A stretch of DNA of 64,000 nucleotides from Massospora cicadina (lineage: Eukaryota; Entomophthoromycota; Entomophthoromycetes; Entomophthorales; Entomophthoraceae). Both the position numbers and the translations under genes were made by a program. The notes under the pieces are model-generated. The model was not told the origin of the DNA, made no database searches, and saw only the letters and a list, made by a program, of their open reading frames with translations. The stretch lies in the NCBI GenBank assembly GCA_022478985.1, contig JAKSZP010014959.1, positions 1-64,000 on the forward strand. The letters run 5' to 3'. Shown one piece after another: positions 25,437 to 36,771 of this stretch. How positions within the stretch are numbered: the first letter of the stretch is position 1; each line of letters opens with the position of its first letter.

Positions 25437-26865
25437 ATGTTGAATATCGCCAGACTCAAGGCCTTGCCATCCTGGGCTAGATGACTGAGTTTTTTACAAC
25501 ATAATTTACCCGTGGATATCCTGGCCATCCAGGAGTCCCACTGTCCGCGAGATTCCGAGGAGGCTTGGAAAACAATGCTCCTCCCATCCCTATCTTTTTG
25601 GTCGAAGCACTGTGGGGTGCTAATTTGGAAAAATAATTTTTTCAAATCTTTATTGTTAGAAACCTTCCTTAATGGCCAAGTCCTCGTTGTCACCTTTTTG
25701 TGGGCTGACATGGTACACGCTATCATCAACATCTATGCCCCAAATGGTGCATGAGAGCGTCAGGAATTTTTCTCATCAGTCAAATCCCTCCCACTACCCT
25801 CAGACCCTTTCATAGTTGGCAACATGAACTGTTGGCTAAACACTCCAACGGACTGGTGGCCTTCCTCCTCCCACGCCCCCCAGGGCCACGTTTAACTTCG
25901 CGTTCTAAAGGCCACCCTTGGGTTAATGGATGCGCTGCCATGGCAAGCCCCACTGCTCGAGAACATGAAGCGCCCCCACGTCCACAACAGCCAATCAAGG
26001 TCCATGTCCCACATCGACCTTATCCTTACGCTGGTGAAATTCCAACCCCACATATCCCACTTTAAAACAACAAAAATGGAATTCTCCGACCATCAACTGG
26101 TCTCAATAACCTACCACCTACCTGTCACAGCTGCTAAGGCCCCACATTGGTGCAAAATCCGCCCCCCTGAGCTCGCGTTGCCAGTATTTACCACATGAAT
26201 GGAATCAGCAACTTTGGCAAAAGATTTGTTGCACCATTTTGCGCGGACCCCATTTCCACATGGGCAACTTTCAAAGAAGATACCATCCGCCAATCTCGCC
26301 ACCTCTCCTCCAGATGCTCACGAGCCACGTCAGCTGTCATTTTGCGCGCTCTGGCATAGTTGGCACACCTGGAGTCCAACATCCCAGCTACAGGATACAG
26401 CTCTGCATGGGGCTGGAAGTGGGCGGAGGCAGCCGCCCACCTCAACGCGCTCAAAAGGCAACACAAACATCAGGTTTGTGTTCAGTACAGGGCCAAACGC
26501 ACCACAAAAGGTGACAAGTGCACTGCATATTTTTTTTAAAAAAAATTTTGCACCACGCCAGAGCGTGGCCTGCACACAGGTGTGAAGATTGGATGAGTCC
26601 ATTGTGGATACGCCAGCCAAAGTGGCAATCAAAACACAAAAGTATTACTCCAAGTTGTACCGATCTGATCCAATTCAGCCGGCTGAAGTGGCAGAATTTC
26701 TTGACTGAGCCCACATCCACACCGTTTCACAATACCCAGAAATAATGAATTTGATTACTCCGAATGAATTATAGACAGCCATTTGCAGTGCACCAAACTG
26801 AAAATGCCCAGGCCCAGATGTCATTCCATATGAATTCTATAAAAAGTACTTCAAATATATATCCC
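25437..26865 (+). pseudogene. LINE ORF2 endonuclease and linker (frameshifted)
   Basis: ORF2 begins at ATG 25,437 (MLNIARLKALPSW), the usual start of an apurinic/apyrimidinic endonuclease domain, but meets a stop after 15 codons. The next open part holds DILAIQESH with the catalytic Q-E-x-H, then YAPNG. After a frameshift at about 25,750 come IVGNMNCW (family: VGDFN, so the Asp is changed) and SDHQLV, the S-D-H motif. The enzyme nicks target DNA to prime reverse transcription. The linker to about 26,770 is broken. The RT N-terminus starts here too: PGPDVIPYEFYKKYF at about 26,810, separated by a TGA at 26,799-26,801. Confidence 0.75.
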
Positions 26866-26873
26866 CACTACTG

Positions 26874-29069
26874 TTGGCCTCACTTAACCAGAGCCTTTTG
26901 GAAACGCGCCTCCTGCTAGGAGGACAAGAGGCCTTCACCATCACACTTTTCAAGAAAGGGGACAAGCTAGACTTAGCCAACTGGCGCCCCATTTCTTTAA
27001 CTAACATGGATACAAAAATTTTAACAAAAATCATGGCTAACCGTTTAGGGATTGTAGCATCTGCCACCATCTCCCCAGAACAATTCAGTTTCATACCCAG
27101 AAGGTCGATTTGGGACAATGTGCACTCGGTGGCCAACGCGTGCCAGTCCACAGCCTCTGGGGCACTGGTATTCTTGGACCAACAGAAGGCCTATGATAGA
27201 GTAAGCTGGGAATACCTCAGGGCCTGCCTCCATCAATTCCGCTTACCTCCTCGCTTCATCAACTGGGTGATGCTGCCCACGGAATCTGCAACAATGGCAG
27301 TACGTGGCCCTGGCTTCCTAACAGAAGTAGTCCGCCCTCAAAGGGGCTTGCGACAAGGGGACCCCCTTAGCCCACTTTTATACAACTTCAGCCTTGACCC
27401 ACTACTTCGAAACATGAATGCCCAAATTACTGGGGTCCATGTGCCAGGCCAAGCCCCAGTCAAGATGATGGCGTTTGCAGATGACTGTGTGGTTGGGGTG
27501 TCTAATAATAAAGATGCACGTGCACTTGAAGCTCTCATCCTTGAGTATTCCCGGGTAAGTAATGCTGCACTGAACGCCTTCAAAACTGAAATCATCCTCC
27601 TTGGTCGGTATCAAAACTGCTGGGCCCCTGCAACCAGTGCCCAGCCCGGCCCATCTGCTCACAAACGCGCTCGCCCTCCCAGCTCACTCCACACCGCCCC
27701 ACTGGTGCTCCCCTTTGTGCCACGCCCTACCATAGGGCCAGTCCACCATCTGGGCTTGTGGGTGGAGGCAGGCAGATATGCATCAGCAGTAATGGAGAGT
27801 CGTATTCTAGACAACATGATGAAGCGCATCGCCTCCCTCAGAGCCCACCCTACTTCCCTTACTGGTAGGGTCATTTTGGCCAATTCTATGATCCTCTCCA
27901 AAGTCTGGTTTGGGGCCCACGCCATCCCCTTCTCTCCAAGCTTCTTCAAATCCTTGCATGCCCTGCTGCAAGGATGGCTATGGTCAGGCCGCCCTCCACC
28001 AGTATGGTTAGAAGTCATGTTTGGCCCTCATCAGAACGGTGGCATGGGACTGCTTGACTTCAGAGCCCATGCGGCCAAGATCTTGGGTACCTGGATTGCG
28101 GCTGTCACCGCCCCTACACTCCCCTCCCAACACTGGTCCCGCGCAGCCCGCTCCAACTTCTCCCGCGCCTTGGGCCTCAACAATCCGTCGAACCCCCACT
28201 CCCTGATGAAATACCTGGCTTCACACCCATCGGCCACAGGTCCTCACGGGACTAAAACCCACTACAAACGAATCCTCCTATCCATGCGGGGCGCTGAGTG
28301 GAGAATTCGTATCAGCAGACATTCAACCAGAAGAGGCCGCCCCTCTCCTCAGTTCACACAAGAGGTACAGGGGCTACCCATCCATGATGGCGTGATCCCC
28401 ATACGGCCCCATGTCCTATCCATGGTGGACTACCTGGACATGATGGACATCCCTTACTCCATTGAGACCCAAAAAACCATCTGGAATTACGCTCACCATC
28501 CTCTATTGCAGCCTCAAATATGCTCCCATGTGTGGCGCTGCCTGAGGCGGGTGTACTGTACAGCTGAGCGCTCTAACGCTTCACACTCATCCTGCGTCGT
28601 ATGTGGCCAGTATGGAACGCTGTTCCACTGCCTGGAGAAGTGTCCTACCTCTAAAGTGATATGTCGCGAAGTTCAACGTTTACTGGGCCAGAATCAAACA
28701 CATCCCTTCAGTCTGTCAAGAGATATGTTTGCTTTATCAATGGCCTCCCCCCTTCCACCCTCCCTCCATGCTCTGGTGGTTGCAATCGCCATGTGGACAA
28801 TCCACACGATTGCCTTGGATGCCATCGCAGGCTCCACCCCCACCCTCCCAGAAGCTGTCCACAGATTCCGGTCTCATTTGGTGGACCACCTTCAAGCATG
28901 GATATTTGGATACCTCCCACCGCGCCGCCAACAGCTGGTATCCTCCTGGTTCCCAGTTTGGTTCATCAAATCAGACCTTTCTCCACACGTGTTCAATTGT
29001 GGCTACGGCCCCTTCACGCGTTCCCTCCCCTTCCCCATAAGTGGCGTTCCCACTGGCAACAAGAGATAG
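26874..29069 (+). CDS. LINE ORF2 reverse transcriptase and C-terminal zinc finger
   Basis: A 731-codon open frame, the longest in the window; the coding frame actually begins upstream of this ATG. RT motifs in order: NWRPISLTNMDTKILTKI, FLDQQKAYDRVSW (first catalytic Asp), GLRQGDPLSPLLY, and FADD at 27,474-27,485 (catalytic pair), then a KTEI block. The enzyme would copy the element RNA at a nicked target. The C-terminal region carries a C-x2-C-x7-H-x4-C finger at 28,593-28,643 (CVVCGQYGTLFHCLEKC), typical of L1-like ORF2. No RNase H follows. It is the best kept TE protein here, but it lacks an intact endonuclease in the same frame, so the copy is not autonomous. Confidence 0.9.
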   Translation: MASLNQSLLETRLLLGGQEAFTITLFKKGDKLDLANWRPISLTNMDTKILTKIMANRLGIVASATISPEQFSFIPRRSIWDNVHSVANACQSTASGALVFLDQQKAYDRVSWEYLRACLHQFRLPPRFINWVMLPTESATMAVRGPGFLTEVVRPQRGLRQGDPLSPLLYNFSLDPLLRNMNAQITGVHVPGQAPVKMMAFADDCVVGVSNNKDARALEALILEYSRVSNAALNAFKTEIILLGRYQNCWAPATSAQPGPSAHKRARPPSSLHTAPLVLPFVPRPTIGPVHHLGLWVEAGRYASAVMESRILDNMMKRIASLRAHPTSLTGRVILANSMILSKVWFGAHAIPFSPSFFKSLHALLQGWLWSGRPPPVWLEVMFGPHQNGGMGLLDFRAHAAKILGTWIAAVTAPTLPSQHWSRAARSNFSRALGLNNPSNPHSLMKYLASHPSATGPHGTKTHYKRILLSMRGAEWRIRISRHSTRRGRPSPQFTQEVQGLPIHDGVIPIRPHVLSMVDYLDMMDIPYSIETQKTIWNYAHHPLLQPQICSHVWRCLRRVYCTAERSNASHSSCVVCGQYGTLFHCLEKCPTSKVICREVQRLLGQNQTHPFSLSRDMFALSMASPLPPSLHALVVAIAMWTIHTIALDAIAGSTPTLPEAVHRFRSHLVDHLQAWIFGYLPPRRQQLVSSWFPVWFIKSDLSPHVFNCGYGPFTRSLPFPISGVPTGNKR

Positions 29070-29199
29070 CATCGCTTCTCTGGGGTGCCTTCCCTGTTAC
29101 TAAGTGTTGTCTCAGTCAAGTCAATTTTGGAAGTGTCCATCCCATGGTCGGCCTTCCCTGCAATAAATTTAAAATTCTTTATGTTCATATCTAATAAGT

Positions 29200-29782
29200 T
29201 AAATCAGGAGGAACTTGAGAAAGTGCATTGTTAACTTGAAGATTAAGAAGATGGTTTTCCATGTCAGATGTTGACTATGGTCACATAAAGAACTGAAAAC
29301 ATAGTATCTATGTAGATACTCAATCCCAATATGATCAAAGCCATATATGATTTATAAGGTAGGGGAGAAATACATGAAGACTAATTTTAAACAACTATTG
29401 GATGTCGGCTTACTTATGCCCTCCTAGAGTCCATGGTCATCCCCATTGCAATACATAAAGAAGAAAAAGGTGTTCACAGAATAATGATAGATTACATGAA
29501 GCATAACATCCTCACTAAGAAGGACAGCTATCTGATTCCATTAGTTGATGATGCTCTGGCTAAACTCTCAAGCTCAAATTTCTTTTCCACAATGTACCTC
29601 GCCAGCGGTTATTGGCAGATGAATAAAAAATACAAAAAAAGGCGCGTTGATATTCACAGAAGGATTATTTCAACCTACCTGGCTCCCAGGGATTATGCAA
29701 TGCGCCCCCTCATTTCAAAAAGCAATAAAAATTGTATCTTGTAGGTCTAAATCTGAGTTGTATGATTGTCTACCTAGATAAT
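29200..29782 (+). pseudogene. Element E reverse transcriptase, first part
   Basis: The RT of element E resumes right of the LINE. An open part at 29,433-29,744 reads HRIMIDYMKHNILTKKDSYLIP and FFSTMYLASGYWQM, the fingers and palm of a Ty3/gypsy RT (family: RMCVDYRKLN, FSTMDLASGYWQI; the catalytic Asp of motif A has become Tyr). It ends in MIVYLDN, the start of the YLDD catalytic box, exactly where element D is inserted. The rest of the enzyme continues at 36,772. Confidence 0.75.
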
Positions 29783-30402
29783 TTTTGGGTTTTATATTGT
29801 TTTCTTTGAAGGGTATGGCCTTCAAAAGCTACTCGATCATTAGTCTACTGTAGATCCAATGGTAATCTTAGGGTTTCTTCTTCCTTAAAGCAGTCTCTCA
29901 ACGAACATATTACATTGCTGAAATCTCTGTTCACTTTGAACAGGCAGGATCTCTGTATAAAACAAACAAAAAAGTCTCTAGTAATTATAACTAGGCAGAA
30001 ATTAAGGTATCATTATTGATCAAAAATTGAATATTAATAGGGCCACGAAAGATCTAGGATTACTTAGGATAGATCTTGTGAGTAAATTGTATTGATTCAG
30101 GCATAGAGATCGCTTAATAGGCATAGCAAGATGCAAAGTCTTTCAGCATACTTAGTCCATCTTAGTTGTGGCAGGGGTTTCTAGTAACCTCTGAGAGGCA
30201 ATAACTTTTTCAAGTGAATCAGCGCCTTTTTCAGGTAAAATTAATGAATTTAGAAAAGGTTTGTGATTTCAAACGGTTTTCCAGGTGTTCTTTGCTCTTG
30301 TTGTTTTGGTATTATTGAAAAGGTAAGCTCCATGGGTAATATTTTAAATCAGTTTGTGTTCAAATATCACCCATATCAGCACAGCTCTCATTATTCTCAA
30401 CA
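29783..30402 (-). mobile_element. 3' LTR of element D
   Basis: About 620 bp. It shares with 36,154-36,771 the blocks GGCAGGGGTTTCTAGTAACC versus GATGGGGTTTCTGGTTACC and CAGTCTCTCAACGA, in the same order and spacing. A TATA-type TATAAAAC lies near 29,957 (minus-strand sense TTTATA). Confidence 0.75.
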
Positions 30403-32000
30403 ATGTCCCTTTCAAGGTCTTACCAATGAGAGACATAGCTCTGGAGAAATCTGGCATGAACTCGATTCATTAAGAGCCCAATTTGATAGAGGCAATCGGA
30501 TACTCTGATCCTTGATAGATCTTTTTGTAGGGGACTGACTATAGTGTATCAAGTTTGTGGAACCGTCCTCTGGATCAATGATGATAGAACAGAATGAGGC
30601 CTCATAGCTAATATTCGGTCAATATTAGTTTCTGGGCATTGCTTCATTCAGCTTCTCATTTGTTTAAAGTTCCCTTGGATTTAGTGGCTAAATCTTGTAG
30701 CCTGAACAATTTATCAGCCAGCCTTTTCTTCAAGAGATCATTGTAGCCAGGCTTAGAGAATTTCTATTATGGCCTGCACGCTTGTGTTCAAGATTAGCTC
30801 TTTCCATAAAGGGCTCAAAAAGAGAACATCAGGATAATTTGATGATAATTTTATATGGTATGCTTGTAAATCCACTTGGTAAACATTCATTTCATCATGT
30901 AAGGTCAGATTGAGCCATCTTATGAAGGATAGTGACTAATGTACCATTCGCTCGTTCTACAGCCCCATTATTATCATGATGGTAAGGTGCGTAAAATAGT
31001 CATAGGTGCCCAACAGCGTGTTAAAATTGGAGATCACTTGAGAAATGAGGTTGGTACTAGTATCAGAGAGCAACACCTTAAGCTACCATGGCGAGTGTAG
31101 ACCTTTTCAAGTAAGAATGTTGCAGTTTCTTTAAATGTGGGCAAGGCAACGGGGATGGCCTCAACCATTTTGTAAAGTGATCAACTGCTAAGATGATATA
31201 GTGATAGCCATACATCGTCATAGGAAGAGGGCCATGAAATTGATACTATTTGTGTTGAACGTGGTAGTGGGACCCACAACCTGACTTTGATATACAGGAT
31301 TGGGAGGTTTCTGGTTAGCAAAAGTGAATCAGGTATCAATGATGCTTTGGATAGTCTCAATAAACCCATACCAGTAACAACGTTTCTTCATCTATTGGTG
31401 AGTCTTCCTTACCTGCCATTCTCTACAGTCATATGTACAAACCAAAGCAGACTTCAATCTGGCGGATGGTCAGAAACATGACAACCAAGATGTCCCAACT
31501 TGCTTATATAAAAGTCCATTTCAAATCTGAGTCTGCTCACCCATTTTCCATAATACCAGTTGTATAGTTGTGGGTTCTCAACTCCATTTATTAAGCTTTG
31601 CAAAAAAGTTCACAGATCTGATACACTAGAAGTATAGAGGGTCAATATGGGTAGCCAGGGTAATCTATTGGCATTTTGATGCATCATTACAGTGCAGTGG
31701 ATAATTAAAAAGTCGTGACTATTGAGCTTAAGTGCCCATCAGGCCAACCGCCCATCAGGATATTTTATTTGTTGTAGCTACCGTAGGGATGCGTGGTCCA
31801 TCACTATGGTGAAATGGTTCCCATACAAGAAGGGACAAAAATGGTTGATAACCAGCAGGACAGCCAGACACTTGCATTCAGTTACGCTGTAGTTTCTTTC
31901 CGCCTAAGTTAAAGTCTTATTGAAGAAGGCTATAGGGCGATCAACATGATCTACATCAAGTTGATCCAGAATGGCCCCACAGCCACATTGTTAGCATCAG
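30403..32000 (-). pseudogene. Element D RNase H and integrase
   Basis: Minus-strand. RNase H at about 31,690-31,910 reads AERNYSVTECKCLAVLL and FLYGNHFTIVMDHASLR, with WALKLN beyond. Integrase occupies about 30,500-31,560 but is heavily decayed; positions are inferred from order and from comparison with element F. Together they would complete reverse transcription and insertion. No long open frame remains. Confidence 0.65.
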
Positions 32001-32299
32001 TGAAAAGGATAAACGGTTTGTCAACCTTGGGGTGTACCAATATAGGAGCAGTAGCAAGAGCCTTCCTTAAAATTTCAAAGGCCTGCTGTTGGGTTTCTTT
32101 TCAAAAGAATGGGACTTCCTAATAAGCAGATAGTTTAACGTATCAGAAAGTTTGGCTAAATGAAGAATAAGTTGTAATAACTGACTATTATGATATAACC
32201 TGTATATCACATAAACTTCTTGGCTGATTCATCTTTTCAATAGCGATCATTTTGTCAGGTAGTGGTAAAATTTCCTCTTAGGTAACTTCATTCCTGAGG

Positions 32300-33870
32300 A
32301 ATTCCATTTCAGTCAGAAAAAAACTTCATTTAGTGGGCGTAAACTTCAGTGAAGCAGAGTGAAGATGTTCAAACACTTCCTTTAGATGGGATAGATGTTG
32401 ATTAAAAGTACAGGCGAATTTCGTCCCATCATCTGTATAAACCAGTACATATGACTTTTCCAAATCTACCAGTAGGCAAATTATTATATTATGAAACGTG
32501 GCAGGGGTGTTACATAGTCCTTGCGGCATGCAAATGGGTTTAATAACCCTTCATTCGCTATAAGGGCTCATTTCAACCTATCATCTGGTACAAGATCAAT
32601 ATGTCAATACTCACTGGAGAGATCCATTGATGAGAAAACTAATATCCAGCTAGGAGCCATAACGAATCACAATTTAGAAAGTGGGTAACTGTACTTTTGA
32701 GTGATGGCATACAGATAGCAGTAAACCATTATCACACGATGCCCTCCATCCTATTTTCTCTTAAGATACAACGGAGAGGCTCATGGACTTTGTGACAGTT
32801 TCAGCAATTTGGCGTCCAATAGTTGCTTTAGATTTTTTACCTGGGCTTCTTTGACCTTAGACTTCAAGTAGGGTTGAGTGTAAATTGGAGGGGCATCGCT
32901 GGTAAGCTCACTGTGCTTCACACCCTTTATTATTCCAAAATTATTTGCCTCCATGGAAAAAAATGTCAGTGTACTCCTTAATCAAAGCATCCACATGTAG
33001 CTGTTGCTTGGAGGACAGGGTTACACCTATCTCTAATTTATTTTTTGGCTTATGTAACAATTTCATCAATTACTAAGTCATGCAATGTTCCACACCCTTG
33101 GACGGACTCAATTTGATCAGAAGTTAGAGTCCTGACATATGGCACAAGTCAGTTTTGAGTTATCTGCGTCAGATGATCAGGTAAGTTAGCAATCAATAAG
33201 TTAAAGGGTTCCAGTAAGCTTTATCAAGCCCATCAAAGCAGGTATGAGGTTTATAGATAGTCTTATTAGGATCTCCATTAATCTCCATTAGACGGTTCAG
33301 TGAAATAGAAATATGGAGCCCCATGTCCACTGGAATCTGATACTTTGGAGGTATGGTTATGAAGTTAAATGTATATAATGGCATCCCTTCCTAGGCCTCT
33401 GCACTGGAAGGTGGCAATTTGGCCTTCAATTTAGCGACCTGGTATTCTAGCCGTTCAATGCAGTTTGGGTGTTCCATTTAACAACTCCTAAATTTTTTTC
33501 CTTAGGGATACCCTTTATGACTAGGGGGAAGTGATACCCTAGAATAAAAAATATAAGTTTTTATAAACTTATTTGAGTATCAAATTCAACCAGGAATTTT
33601 GTGCCTTTGAGAAGGTCATAACCCTAATTTTCTAGTACAATTGCTGTTCCGTCACTACCAGAGATCCAAACTAGAGTGGCAGGGACGCGTAGGCTCCCAG
33701 AGAGTGAGTCTGGTGTGGCCCCGTGATTCCATAATCTAAAGTGTTGTCCTGGTCTGGAGCGACTTTTATCCGTTTTACTATTTGGTAAGATATGACGAAT
33801 GGAGATCTGGTATTTACAATGGCCAAATTATCACTTTATGAATGATAAACTTCTATTCAAGTGACTTTGG
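32300..33870 (-). pseudogene. Element D protease and reverse transcriptase
   Basis: Protease region at about 33,600-33,870 (minus): AIVNTRSPFVIS stands for the usual AILDTGSP, so the active-site Asp-Thr-Gly is lost; the following KVAPDQD and GAYASL match the same blocks in element F. RT: a 67-codon open part (32,529-32,326) reads MPQGLCNTPATFHN and YVLVYTDDGTKF, where YTDD replaces YLDD, then HLSHLKEVFEHL. The upstream RT part (32.6-33.4 kb) is broken. Confidence 0.7.
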
Positions 33871-33879
33871 TACCAAAAT

Positions 33880-36130
33880 AGGGAATTAAGTAAATTGAGT
33901 TTCTAGATGAATAGTTTAGAAAGAGCATAATAAGAAGAAAAACTTTTATTAAAATCAGCGAGTCTGTAACATCCAATTTGTCAGGCTTGGATAGAATGCA
34001 ACATTCATCATGTGGAGCAAAAAGGTTGAGAGTGAGGCATGGTGTCATCAGCAGAGGATGCCTCACGCCCTAATCTGACTCTGCTTTTCCCGCCTCATCA
34101 GCATTTTCTTCTAACAAAAGCCCTCATGATGGCCAAAAAAATTCACAATAAGAGCAAGGATTATGACGGGATTTAGATCTCTGGAATAATCCAATGGAAT
34201 GAATGTGAGGTCAGTTCCCTTTAGTGGATGCTTGATGTACATTCGGCTCAGGCATCTCCAAAATAGATCTCTTGATATTGAGGATAGAATTATACATCTT
34301 CTTGATATTCTGGAAGTAGAGCACAAGACTGGTTCTGTGCTGATATGCTGAGAGGATGGCTGCGATGGCATCATGTAAGCTGGCTCAATCACAGTATGCA
34401 AGGGCTTGGGCTTCATGATAAAACCGCTCAGCAAATTTGATGTCGGTTTCCCCACATCTTGGGAAGATTTGTATAAAAGCATGTTTATGGTTAGAAAGGG
34501 TTAGTTTACTTCTAAATTATTTAATAATTGCATCCTTTATAGCTGGCCAAGTGATACACGTCTTGTAGTATGGCATCATGATTTCCAGAGCTTTGCCATC
34601 TAGACAGGATTGGACAATTTGACATTTCTGATAATTCAGAGCTTGTTCCATTGCACCTTCATACATAAAAAGATAGGACAAAATCGTTTCAGTCCTGGGA
34701 ACGTACTTTTCTTAAAAGCTGGGCATAAAATTTCTAACAGGTTTGGATAAGACATGGATAGCTGGAGAAGGTGATCAATCGGGTTCAGTGACTTCCATGG
34801 TATCTATGTCAGTATTAGGAATAGCCTTGTCAAATTGATGGCGGATTTCATTAATATCATCCTGGAGAGCAGTGTAACAGTCATTGACATGTGTAAGTGG
34901 GGCATTGGTATCTAGAAGTCAACGGAGCTTATAATCTCAGTAGATTGAAGGGCTAATTGAGTGAAGAGAGAGCCTTGTTTAGCTTCAATTGCTTGAAACT
35001 TGGTATTTATCCACTCGAGTTGAAAGTTCACTTGAGCCTGGGAGTCAATCAGGTTGGACCAGGTTGCGGTCATTTTTGCATACTTGTTGTACAAGGAGAC
35101 ATAGAATAGATCCGCATCAGGATGATCTCCTTCAATAAGCATCTCTGCTCTTCAGGCCAACAGTAGTAATTGTTGCTCAATAGCCTAATCTAAGATTCAT
35201 AGTTTACATCAAAGGAAGGCCAAACAGGTGGAGGGGATCCAGGAGGACCATGTGGACCTTCAGGCACAGAATGTCCTTGTCCTCCTTCCTTCCCACTAGA
35301 TCCAGTTTCACTTGTAGATTCTTTTTTATATAACTTTCTGTATGGGTGGCATAGCAGTTTGTTCAACAATTACAAACATGAGAAGCTAAGGTGATGATTC
35401 GTGAATCAGTGATCTGACAATCCACAGAGATCTGGTCAATGAGATTATACAAAGTGCTTTCCACTCGCTGGTCCATGTTGGTAGCTGCATGGATCCTATG
35501 CTGAGAAAGTTTATCTTGCAGGTATTAAATAACTCCAGCGTCAATCTGGGCCAAGTGACATCATATTTCATTGATCTCCTGGTAGTTGTCCAAAATGGCC
35601 TCATGATTGTCTCAACCAAAACTAGACGCAGTTTTGTACAATTTAAGAAGTTGTGCGTGAAGTTGATGAGACAGTCCGAGTTGCCATTGGAGCTATAAAT
35701 GATGTAGCCCAGGTAATGCATTTGATGGTTTAAAGCGGAGTGAACAAGTATTATAGGCATGTTTCCATTCAGGATACGCCTACTTCATTGCTAGGAAGAT
35801 CAGGTGAGGAATATAGATGAGTCAAGCTTCTAGCAATTTGTGCGGAGTGGCTACAGCTGGTTCTCCCACCAGGGGTGATAGTTCCAGCCAGTAACGCTGA
35901 GATAGTGTCATTGACATCAGCAGCCTGAACTTGGTAAAGTAAATCATCCAGGGCTGAAATAATAATGGACATTGTTGCCTTGAATTCAAGCTCTTGGATA
36001 TGAGGTAAAGGCATGTCTTTGTTGTTGGTAATGACCCATCAGGTCAAACTCATTTATCATCCATATTGGTAGGGCTATTGTCACTGAAATTATAAATCCA
36101 AAAAGATAGGCCTTAAGCAGGTAGCCTCAG
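33880..36130 (-). pseudogene. Element D gag
   Basis: Minus-strand sequence between PBS and protease. Open pieces at 36,014-35,769, 35,760-35,386, 35,142-34,912 and 34,482-34,111 lie in different frames. A Gly/Pro-rich stretch near 35,250 (EGPHGPPGSPPP) parallels one in element C gag. Around 34,912-35,142 the sequence is predicted helical (LIDSQAQVNFQLEW...). No zinc knuckle was recognised. Gag identity rests on position and the shared Gly/Pro stretch. Confidence 0.55.
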
Positions 36131-36134
36131 AAGG

Positions 36135-36152
36135 ACTTGGCATAAAGCACCA
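36135..36152 (-). other. tRNA primer-binding site of element D
   Basis: Minus strand TGGTGCTTTATGCCAAGT, next to the inner end of the right LTR. The first seven bases agree with the PBS of the other elements, the rest differ, so either D uses another tRNA or the site has decayed. Confidence 0.45.
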
Positions 36153-36153
36153 A

Positions 36154-36771
36154 TTTTGGGTTTTGTTGTTTTCTTTAAAGGTTAAGACTTCCAAAAGCTT
36201 ATAAACTATTCATCAAATGTAGTTCCAGAAGAAATAATTTTAGGTTATTCTTCCTTAAGGCAGTCTCTCAACGATGATACATTGTTGAGACAATCTCTGT
36301 TTGCTTTGAGCAAACAGGATCTCTTTATAAAACAGTAAGAGTTCTCTAATAATTATAACTAGGCAAAACTGAAGGTATCTTTTTAAATCATAAATTGGAT
36401 TTTTTTTATATTTCACGAAAGATTCAGATCATTAGGATATACCTTGTGAGTACTGTGGGATCGAGTCATGCATAGAGGTCTCTTAATTAAAGCAAAAAAT
36501 GCAAAGGCATACGTTGTACTTGGTCCTTCTTGGTCGTAGATGGGGTTTCTGGTTACCTCTGAAAGGCAAGATCTTTGTCAAGTGATTCAGCGCCTTTGTC
36601 AGGTAAACTAGTGGATTTAGAAAAGGTTTGGGTTATTGAACGTTCTTTCAAGAGTACGTTGTTATTACCAATTTTGATATCTTTTAGATGGTGCAGCTCC
36701 GTGGGTCGTGTTGTGAATCAGCTCATTTTTAAATCTCTACTATATCAGCACAATTCCCATCATTCCTGACA
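36154..36771 (-). mobile_element. 5' LTR of element D
   Basis: About 618 bp; partner of 29,783-30,402. Minus-strand start TGTCAGGAATGATGGG is nearly the same as the start of the LTR at 63,306, so D and that element are relatives. A TATAAAG box on the minus strand lies near 36,318. Confidence 0.75.

Larger units (their letters stand above)
23899..29174 (+). mobile_element. Full-length L1-like LINE
   Basis: A 5,276-bp non-LTR retrotransposon with a perfect 15-bp target-site duplication, TTCTTTATGTTCATA, at 23,884-23,898 and 29,175-29,189. Order: 5' UTR of about 94 bp, ORF1 with CCHC knuckle, ORF2 with apurinic-type endonuclease, reverse transcriptase and C-terminal CCHC finger, then a 3' UTR ending CAATAAATTTAAAA. 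I see no RNase H domain, which fits an L1-type rather than a Tad-type layout. It splits element E between protease and RT. The intact duplication and full length argue for a fairly recent insertion, although ORF1 and the endonuclease carry frameshifts. Confidence 0.9.
29783..36771 (-). mobile_element. Ty3/gypsy element D, inserted in E
   Basis: About 6,989 bp, minus strand. LTRs at about 29,783-30,402 and 36,154-36,771 match along their length and begin TGTTGAG and TGTCAGG on the minus strand. PBS, gag, protease, RT, RNase H and integrase follow in Ty3/gypsy order. Flanks are ATAAT (29,778-29,782) and ATGAC (36,772-36,776), which differ only by transitions, so a decayed 5-bp duplication is likely. 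The target is the YLDD codons of element E RT. The inner ends of the LTRs are uncertain by about 4 bp. Confidence 0.8.
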
